NCBI GenBank assembly: GCA_946902985.2
Contig: OX336391.1
Coordinates: 146,695,074 to 146,759,073, forward strand
DNA length: 64,000 bases
DNA from: Meconema thalassinum
Lineage: Eukaryota > Arthropoda > Insecta > Orthoptera > Tettigoniidae
Direction of reading: 5' to 3'
Every line of letters starts with the position of its first letter. The first letter of the stretch is position 1. Shown here piece by piece: positions 55,959-64,000 of this stretch. Below the pieces are notes generated by a model that was given only the letters and a program-made list of their open reading frames with translations, made no database searches and was not told where the DNA came from. The translations under genes and the position numbers were made by a program.

Positions 55959-58900
55959 ATCATTCTGTTCGTATTTTAATTCATTTCACCTGACTAAAAA
56001 GTCTCTAATTAAATATTATGCATATTTAACTCTTTTCGTTTTAGTAGACAACCTCTGGAACTCCCAGAGTGAGTGACCCAGCTTACCAAATGATTACATT
56101 TCGTTAGAAGTCTTGGTGTTGCTTCAGACAAGAGCTATCATCTCTAATTAGCGCTCCTGTGGTACCGATAGCTCGTGACGCAAAACACACCGCAGGGTTG
56201 CCAACTTAAAGACGTCCTTTCTCTGAAACTTACTTTAAATTCCAATTAAATCCGTTTGTTTCTTAAAAACTGTTTTTCGTGGCCGTAATGTACATCAATG
56301 AGTTCATCTATTGTTGTTAATTCATTTTAGAGCATGGGACATCCTGGCGATCAGCCCCATAAAGTTGGGTGTGTGTTGAACTTGTCTGATAACCTGTATT
56401 TATGTGATGACTGAGGTAGTGTGTGTAACGTTATTAGGGACAGGGAAGGAGTAGGTGTCTCGGGACTTGAAGTAAGCTACTATCCCGGCATGTGCCAGAC
56501 AGAGGGAGTGTGGAAAATCTCGGGTTTGAAACACACCTATTCTATGGCTACGACCACCTTCTAGCCGAATCCTACCTTGATTACAAATAAAAACACTAGT
56601 ATATCTCACCAAGGTGGAATGGGTTCGATTCCCGGTCAATGCATGTGAGACGTTCGAAGTGTAATGCCATGTCTTGTGGTTCGGTTTCCACGTAAAAAGG
56701 AGGTCACATGGCTAATAATCACAAGATTTACGGTTACGTAAAACCACAATCATCCTTTTTTATGCACTAGTACAGACATCACAGTGACACAGGTTACCAG
56801 ACACACACTAGTACACGGGGCTACATGACAACGATGTCGCAAAGCCCAAATGAATCAACAACAACAACAACGTATTCTGGCAGCGTCACTCGACAATGCA
56901 CTACATTCACACCGTTGTCGGTTGGTGTGAAGGGCCTAATACATCACTTGATTTTCGCCTAAGCCCTACTTCTCAGACCCCTCAGGGGCTCACTTCTAGT
57001 GGGACGTGGGTTGGCGACCACGGGACCCCAGCTGAGTCCGGCATTGCTTCCACTTACTTGTGCCGGGCTCCTCTCCGTCTTCTTTCCTGTCGACCTCCCT
57101 TGGTCAACTCTTGTTCTCTTCCGACCCCCACGGTATTAGGTTATCCGAGGCCTAGGGAGTCTTTCACTTTCCCGCCTTAATTGGCCCTTGTCTCGTCTTT
57201 CCTGATACCCTCCTTCTGTGAGGGGTCAGCCTTCTTTTTCTTTTCTTTTTACCTCCTGCCTTGTGCTCAAAGCCCTTAAGGAGGCAGGGTGTATGTAGCC
57301 CCCTCCACTTCTGGTGCATCCTAGATAATGCTACACCCTCAGGGGCTCACGGCTGGTGAGTTCGGGAGTTGGCGACCCCGAGGGATTCCTGAGCTGGGTC
57401 CGTTTTCCACTTTTGTCCCTTACCTTTGGGGTCGACCCTCTCCTCTCTCCCCTCTCCTCTCCTCTTCACTTTTCCTTCTATTTCCTTTTCTCTTTAAGAT
57501 TCCCGCACTATTTTTGTTACTTGGTTCACCGTGTATCTATTGAACCCTTATTGATTTGCCGATCAATAAGTCTTCATGATTTTTATTATTATTATTACTG
57601 ATACCCAGGCAGTACATGTTGAAATTGACAAAGGGGAGTCAGGTAGTGTGTCGCAACGATTACAACAGAAGCAGCTTGGTAGTTATTCCTGAAGATGACC
57701 GGTTAAGCCGAGTTCAAGGACAAATTCTGAACGAACGCGCACCTCGGCGTCATTATGGGTGTGCCAGAAGTGAAGTTCCAACCGATCCACGATTGAATCA
57801 GCAAATCAGGAGATAGAAAGCCAAAGCCACGCGGTGGATTGCGTACCCTAGGAAAAGGCGCGAAAAAGCGTATCTGAAGAACCGCCGATATGATATAATT
57901 CTGCATAAGTCCATTGAGACGTTTGGATGAAAAGAAGAAGATTGATACTAGTCCCAAGTCTGTGAGGTGAAAACTACAGATTATTTTCACAAATTGCCCC
58001 CACCCTACCCCATTCTGTCAGTTTCAAATAAATTGATCGGTGATGAGCAGTTTGAGACAACTTTATTGAGCTCTGGTGAGCAACATTCACACCAGTTTGC
58101 GACACGATTTATCAAGCTCTAGTGAGCGTACTTCACGTCTATTTGACAAACATTTTATCTTGTGCTCAAGGGAGCAGAGTTCACGCTTAGCCTTGTGGAG
58201 ATCTCTAGTCGAGATAAGCGCTACGTGATAGACATATTTGAGACTTGTTAGAAGCCAGTTGCGTGGTGATTGAAGAGTGTAATTTATGTAAATTTTTGTA
58301 TTATTTTTGAGTGATATATTGTGCGTGTGTTAGGCAAATGCTGAGACAGGGCCAGTTCTACGTTAAGTAATCGCATAGGACATTTATTGTGAGTGACAGT
58401 CAGTAGCTCATAGCGATTCTAGCTAGGCAAACTAATATCTTTGAACATTCCTTTCCAAGAAGCTACGCCAAGATGTCTGCTGAAAGGTCGTGTGACGGAA
58501 TGAAGTGCATCGCCTCTACCAATACGTCGACGATGGACTAGTAGATTTCCCGTAGGGAAATGCTTTGGGATGGAGGTTAAGTTCTACAAGCTGCAACGGT
58601 GATGTACAAACCATTGCTTTACTCAATATGTAGTTAGATTAGACGCGGGAAGGTTGTAAATATTTTATTCATTGTCTTTCTTGTATTTAGATTTTTGTGT
58701 GTGCCGACAGTATTTTATTTAAATGTACGTTGGCACGTGGCCAAAGTGTTCGCTTGATTGTATATTTTTGTCTTATGAGTCATATTTAGTGTACACGGCG
58801 TGTGTATTTGATTTTATCCATGCGAATGCGAAACTCGTCACGGTCGATAAGTGGTGCTTTATTCAAGTTCATTTTTTTTATAGGAAAAGGGGGCAAATGT

Positions 58901-60317
58901 TGCAAGATTTTTTATGAACAGGTTTTTATTCATACTAGGGTTGCCGAGCGCAACAAATTAAGATGTCACTGTAGAACACCTTAATTCTATATTTTTTTGA
59001 GTTTTATATGAGTCCTTTTTAGGTTCTTTAGTCACGGACTAGATTGGGAGCGCAAGTTGGTGGAAAATATTCTGTCATTTATTTCAGGTTTCTGTCAAAC
59101 CCATACGTGTGATTCTGGTGTGTGTTTTTGTGTCAGGTGTGTGTATTGATTCTTCGTGATGAGGGGTAAAATGTGCTACCGCCCTCAAATTTTGTTGTTG
59201 TATTTTATGGAAAGGCAGAGCACTCTCAGAGGCTACTGTACCTTGTCCATTGCTGATTCTTGGATTTCCTTGGGAAATGCTGAGGTATTGTATTCTGACA
59301 CACACACGTATATTATGTGCCTTTGGGAGCACGCTTCTTCGAGACTCGAACCGTGCCACGGCAGGTCAAGGTTATTGACACATGGGTTGACAGATGTGCA
59401 GATTCCACTTAGCGCCCGTCTATGTCTGGTGATTCATGTTTTAGGCAGTCCAGCTGACCGACTGACCCTTGTAAGCTATCAGTAGCAAACCTGTTCTTTG
59501 ATGGTCATTGGACCATAATTAATTGGGAGTTTGCCATGTCCGTTACGAATTACTGCATATCGTACGAATGAAATATTGTTTTATGATGTAAATGTTGGCT
59601 CTGAGCCTAGTGATTTCGATGACTCATTTCATGTTAGATTTGTCCGTTGTGACACCCCTGGGTGTATTTTAGTATTTTTCTGGTAAAAATGGCAAGCGGC
59701 CATATGTGTTCTTTTTCTTGTTTGGTCACGTGTTAATTTACTTGTGTTGATTTGAAAAGTCCTAGTTTTAGGCGTTAATATTGTTTGCTTCGGCAGTTCT
59801 TTTATTCCAATTTCTCGCGGAAATTATTTGTTGTTTTATTTAGTATAGGAAGTGTCGGATTAATTTAATTAGTGTTAGTTGGTTCCCCGCGTCGGTCTAG
59901 CTCTAGACAATGCAGATTCGTCCCCTGAAGGTGTACTGGATGGTAACGGATCTCGCATTAATTTGTACACATCATAACGCATGTAGAACAGCCGCACACG
60001 CACATTGTCATTGTAGAAATTTGGGACATTTGGTCCAGCTGTTTACAATCTCTCCTGAGATTAGGCCTGTCTTGGCATTTTATTAATTCAAGTGGGAGTC
60101 ATCTGGGAGACCTTGTTTGTTTTGTTTTGTTTTAATTAGTGTAAATAGTTCATCTGTTATTAAATTCATTTGTTTTAAACCTGGTATTCACTTCTTCCTG
60201 CATGTTATTTTGTTATATGTTACCCTGCATGTTTTAAGAAGCGCTTAACAACAACTTAACGAAATGGACTGTTACACCCCCCGAAACTGAGTCTCATATG
60301 CTTCTTTGCAAGGGTTC

Positions 60318-61085
60318 ACTATATTCCCTTTTAGCGATTTTTAAGGCATTTTTGATCTACGTTGCATTTTGTAAGTTTATTCGATCTAAATTACATCCTG
60401 CGATTGTTTTCAACCTCAATTGCATTTTGTAAAGATTGACAATCTATATTGCTTTTTAGTAAGTCTTTCAATGCAGGTAGACGGGTCTTTTAGTGAGTAT
60501 TTTGAATTCAATTGCATTTTGTAGTATTTTCAATCAAAACCGCATTTTGCACGAATTTTAAATCTAAATTGCATTTTTTTGGTGGGCATTTTGCACATAT
60601 TTTGATTCTCAATTGCATTTTGTGGGTATTTTGAATCTAAATTACATTTTGTCAAGTATTTTCAATCTAAATTGCATTTTGTAAGTATTGTCAATCCACA
60701 TGAGTCATTTGAATCTACCGTACATTTTGTAAGCATTTTCAATTTCAATTGCATTTTGTAAGTATTTTGAATTTCAATTGCACTTTGTGCATAATTTGGA
60801 TTGGAACTGGGATAGGGCCTATTTCAATCTGAATTGCATTGTGTATTTTCAATTTCAATTGCATTTTGTAAGTATTTTGAACCTCAATTGCATTTTGTAC
60901 GTATTTACGATCTCATTTGCATTTTGTAAGTATTTTGAATTTCAGTTGCATTTTGTAAGTATTTCGACGCTATATTTCATTTTGTACGTATTTTGAATCT
61001 AGCCTACGTTTTTTGGGTCTTTTTCAATCTTTTTTTTTTTTGTGAATCTTTTCGTTCTAAATTCCCTTTTGTAAGACCATATTGT
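60318..61085 (+). repeat. Minisatellite, period about 29-30 bp, around 24 units
   Basis: Imperfect repeats of TTGCATTTTGTAAGTATTTT followed by GAATCTCAA-like bases. Unit length varies by a few bases and some units are truncated. Homogenisation is best at 60600-60960. The frames through it (VSILNLNCILYV...) are a by-product. Confidence 0.85.
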
Positions 61086-61186
61086 GAGTTGTTTTCATCT
61101 GAGTTTCTCTTTGTACGTATTTTCCGTCCCACATAATGTTCGTTCGGTTTCCATTTCATTCTCATTTTCGCTATCACCCAGATCAT

Positions 61187-61247
61187 TAGGGGCCGATAAC
61201 CTAGATGTTAGGCCCCTTAAAACAACAATTATCATCATCATCATCAT
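61187..61247 (+). other. LINE/SINE 3'-tail stem-loop with (ATC)n
   Basis: GGGGCCGATAACCTAGATGT then TAGGCCCC forms a stem with GGGGCC/GGCCCC arms, followed by TTAAAACAACAATT and ATC repeats. Related tails lie at 11800, 13650 and 54905. Such a shared tail is the likely RT recognition site used to mobilise several families. Confidence 0.6.
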
Positions 61248-61545
61248 TACTTCTCAGACTGTGCGTGAGAGCGCACCAGAGTAGTACACAAAAGTAGCAC
61301 TAGCTGGTCAAGGAATTTGCTTCTCGAGTAATAATTCTACTGAGTGTGTTTACAGTGTCGCATATGGGTATTATTAATTACAATCATTTCATGTGGGACA
61401 AGTTCATATTACAGTTGGCAAAACTGTAGATAAAGCCACTGTTTCTGTTTCACACGTTAGACTACTGTATCACTTTACGTATATATTTATTGGCTTATTC
61501 AAACTTCGCATAAACGGCTATAATATTTTCTTGGAAATGCTTATT

Positions 61546-63911
61546 AGCCCAGGCATATTAAGTTTTAACCTAAAAAAAACAATAATGTATAGTTGAAATT
61601 TGGCATAGATGTTCCCTAGTACCCTAGTAACAAATCCTGAAAAGTCCCCATCTCTGCGTTGTCTGCGGCATAGTTTTTGGAGAGTTCAAAAGGGCTTAAA
61701 TGGGGCCCAAGTGCCAAAAACAGCATTTTTAGCCTACTTTCGATTTTTGCAAAAAATGAAAGTAGACTTATGAAATCACTACAGGGCGAAAAAAAGCGTG
61801 TCTGTCTGTGTGTGTGTATGTGTGTGTGTGTGTGTGTGTGTGAGTGTGTGTACTCTGAATGTCTGTCCCCCCTATCAATTCGAACACGGTGAGCGCAAAT
61901 TGAACGAAATTTGGTACAAAGGTAGCACTAGCAAAGGACACCTCAGTGTCATGTTTTATATCGCCGCCATCTTGACGGAAACGTAATGGCGGCCACACAA
62001 ATGTTCAAAGCTTAAATCAAATTACGACTAACCTAATCATCCGATCTCTACCAAATTTTGCAACAACATACCTTTATGGGGGCAGGATCCTTTGACCAAA
62101 CTAATAGGTCATCAGCTTAATAGTTTGCGGATGGCGGCCATCTTTGTGACAAAATCGATTACCCCTATTAATTCGAACACGGTGAAAACGAATGGAATGA
62201 AATTTGGTACAGAGGTAGCACTAGAAAAGGGCACCCCAGTGTCATGTTTTATATCGCCGCCATCTTGACGGAAACGTAATGGCGGCCACCCAAATGTTCA
62301 AAGCTTAAATCAAATTACGACTAACCTAATCATCCGATCTCTACCAAATTTTGCAACAACATACCTTTATGAAGGGAGCATCCTTTGACAAATCTAATAG
62401 GTCATTAGCCCAATAGTTTGCAGATGGTGGCCAAGTATGTGTGCAAATCGATCCCCCTATCAATTCAAACACGGTGAAACCGAATTGAACGAAATTTGGT
62501 ACAGAGGTAGCACTAGAAAAAGGCGCCTCAGTGTCATGTTTTATATCGCCGCCATCTTGACGGAAACTGAATGACGGCCACCCAAATGTTAAAAGCTTAA
62601 ATCAAATTTCGACCATCCTAATAATTTGATATCTACCGGATTTTGCAACAACATGCCTTTTTGTGGAAAGCATCTTATGACTGACTACAAGGTCATCAGC
62701 CCAATAGTTTGCAAATAGCGGCCATGTATGTGTGCAAATCCATTCCCCAGATCAATTCAAACACGGTGAAACCGAATTGAATGATTTTTTTACAGAGGTA
62801 GCACTAGCAAAGGGCACCTCATATTCATGTTTAATATCCCTATAGCACGTTGTATTTCAACAAGCTACTACAACCAACATTCAATTATACTCCTTGAAAA
62901 GGACAAAGAGTTATAACAATACCCATGCATTTAGGAGAAAGTAGGCTATATGTTCTTTACTGAACATCTTGTTGCTTCCTGCGTTCAAAATATTTATCCA
63001 AAATCAGTTCTAATTAGCTTTGATAGTAATAAGAGAAGGACTGCGTTAATTATAACGCTCTTATTGGTCGTAATTATTGCCATACATTTAAACAGATGAG
63101 TAATCGAACATTTTTAGCTCAACTTTTCTCACGAAAATTTAGCTAATTTGTCATTAGCCGGGACATATTGTGTAAACAGCTGCTGATAGCGGCTAAAGAC
63201 CCGAAGTAAAAGTTGTAAAGCACACTTGTAGCTTTAAAACGATACATTGTTCATGTTCATCCGACAAACAGCAGCAGAGATACAGTTACAAATATAAAAG
63301 TGCAAGTGTGGTAGTCGCTTTCCGAATGAACGCCCATTTACGCGGGTGGGCTCCATCTATTCTAGCCCAGGCATATTAAGTTTTAACCTAAAAAAACTGT
63401 AAAGCTGAAATTTGGCATAGATATTCCCTAGTACCGTAGTAACAAATCCTGAAAAGTGCCCATCTCTGCGTTGTCCGCGTCATAGTTTTCGGAGAGTTCA
63501 AAAGGGCTTAAATGGGGCCTAAGTGCCAATAACAGTATTTTTGCCTCCTGCGTTCAAAATATTGATCCAAAATCAGTTCTAATTAGCTTTGATAGTAATA
63601 AGAGAAGGACTTCGTTAAATATAACGCTCTTATTGGTCGTAATTATCGCCATACATTTAAACAGATGAGTAATCAAACATTTTAGCTCAACTTTTCTCAC
63701 GAAAATTTAGCTAATTTGTCATTAGCCGGGACGTATCGTGTAAACAGCTGCTGATAGCGGCTAAAGACCTCAAGTAAAAGTTGTAAAGCACACGTGTAGC
63801 TTTAAAACGATGCATTGCCCATGTTCATCCGACAAACAGCAGCAGAGATACAGTTACAAATATAAAAGTGCAAGTGTGGTAGTCGCATAACGCTGTTGGG
63901 CTCCATCTATT
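61546..63911 (+). repeat. Tandem duplication of a ~570 bp unit
   Basis: Unit 1 is 61546-61730 plus 62967-63362; unit 2 is 63363-63911. Shared strings include TAGCCCAGGCATATTAAGTT (61546 and 63364), CCTAGTACC(C/G)TAGTAACAAA, TTCCTGCGTTCAAAATAT/CTCCTGCGTTCAAAATAT, and AACAGCTGCTGATAGCGGCT (63176 and 63744). Unit 1 is interrupted by an array-bearing element. No ORF. Confidence 0.75.
61731..62966 (+). repeat. Array-bearing repeat element, second copy (four ~293 bp units)
   Basis: It begins AGCCTACTTTCGATTTTTGC with an inverted GAAAGTAGACTT 16 bases on, then GGGCGAAAAA, a GT repeat (61805-61852) and CCCCCCTATCAATTCG. Units start near 61880, 62171, 62468 and 62757 and are the reverse complement of those at 46888-49412. 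Unit 2 of the surrounding duplication lacks it, which fixes the borders approximately. Confidence 0.8.
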
Positions 63912-64000
63912 CACCTTTGCTGACACCATTTTGTATCTTTGATCATGAGCTTTTGGGATGGTATTCCTTTGAATCCAGGTAAACTAGCAGAAACAGTTTG
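63912..64000. other. Window end, nothing recognised
   Basis: 89 bases after the tandem duplication, without a supported feature. Confidence 0.3.

Larger units (their letters stand above)
56979..61247 (+). mobile_element. 4.27 kb LINE-like element without coding sequence
   Basis: Flanked by a perfect 12 bp duplication, TACTTCTCAGAC (56967-56978 and 61248-61259), inside the repeat block. The 5' part has two related monomers (CCCTCAGGGGCTCAC followed by TTGGCGACC at 56979 and at 57336). The 3' end is the stem-loop GGGGCCGATAACC...GGTTAGGCCCC-type tail (61187-61220) followed by (ATC)n. This is what target-primed integration leaves. Between lie about 3.6 kb with no frame longer than about 110 codons and no RT motif, including a 29-30 bp minisatellite. 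Confidence 0.75.
54604..61520. repeat. Repeat block, copy 2, with three private insertions
   Basis: Collinear with 7296-9490 once the insertions 54648-55123, 55441-55958 and 56979-61247 (each with one target duplication) are removed. Shared SINE pieces lie at 56345-56880. Copy 2 lacks the MITE of copy 1, giving an empty site at 56960-56970. Confidence 0.8.

Noticed and set aside
60318..61085. Regular ~30 bp repeats considered as a CRISPR array
   Set aside because: Units are contiguous and imperfect without unique spacers, and the context is a eukaryotic retroposon; it is a minisatellite.
61798..61890. Frames encoding Val-Cys or Thr-His repeats (also 13233-13300)
   Set aside because: They are translations of GT microsatellites.

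Overview
This window looks like intergenic DNA from a large, transposon-packed arthropod genome, most likely an insect; a polyneopteran (orthopteran, stick-insect or roach-like) source is only a guess from the SINE and Tc1 types. I found no host gene, no genuine tRNA or rRNA gene and no CRISPR array. Almost every readable protein belongs to a mobile element: an Academ-like DNA transposon, a PHD/2A-type LINE, Tc1 (two intact copies and one relic), hAT, an RTE-like LINE fragment, and two LTR elements that carry only a gag-like gene.

Layout. 1-7295: a ~7 kb DNA transposon with long terminal inverted repeats and a decayed PIN/XPG-nuclease plus CXC-domain gene; a full-length 3.7 kb LINE is inserted in its coding region on the minus strand. 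7296-9490: first copy of a repeat block that recurs at 54604-61520 with different insertions. 9520-16260: SINEs, a decayed Tc1 and an intact Tc1 (13859-15323). 16370-22030: an element with internal ~290 bp repeats, split by a Helitron-like element (17294-21503) that holds ~635 bp tandem repeats. 22906-38120: a hAT element containing a complete LTR element (A, 24139-35658, minus strand), whose 3' LTR contains a second intact Tc1 (24496-25960). Each of these three layers has its own target-site duplication, and the second LTR preserves the empty Tc1 site.

39112-45316: LTR element B, on the plus strand, a relative of A. Both have ~883 bp LTRs, 4 bp target duplications, a primer-binding-site-like block, a polypurine tract, one conserved gag-like gene at the 5' end and no protease, reverse transcriptase, RNase H or integrase. 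B sits inside a SINE tail. 46545-49412: a truncated SINE followed by a nine-copy ~290 bp array. 49413-54135: AT-rich DNA in which I recognise nothing. 54139-61520: SINE, the second copy of the repeat block, an RTE LINE fragment, a 518 bp SINE, and a 4.27 kb element of LINE-like outline with no recognisable coding sequence. 61546-63911: a tandem duplication, one unit of which holds a second, inverted copy of the ~290 bp array element.

The genes do not form a pathway; the content is a stratigraphy of insertions. The strongest candidates for something new are the gag-only LTR family A/B, with conserved RNA-like structures near its 3' end, and the ~290 bp array elements whose units carry several copies of an ATGGCGGC motif.
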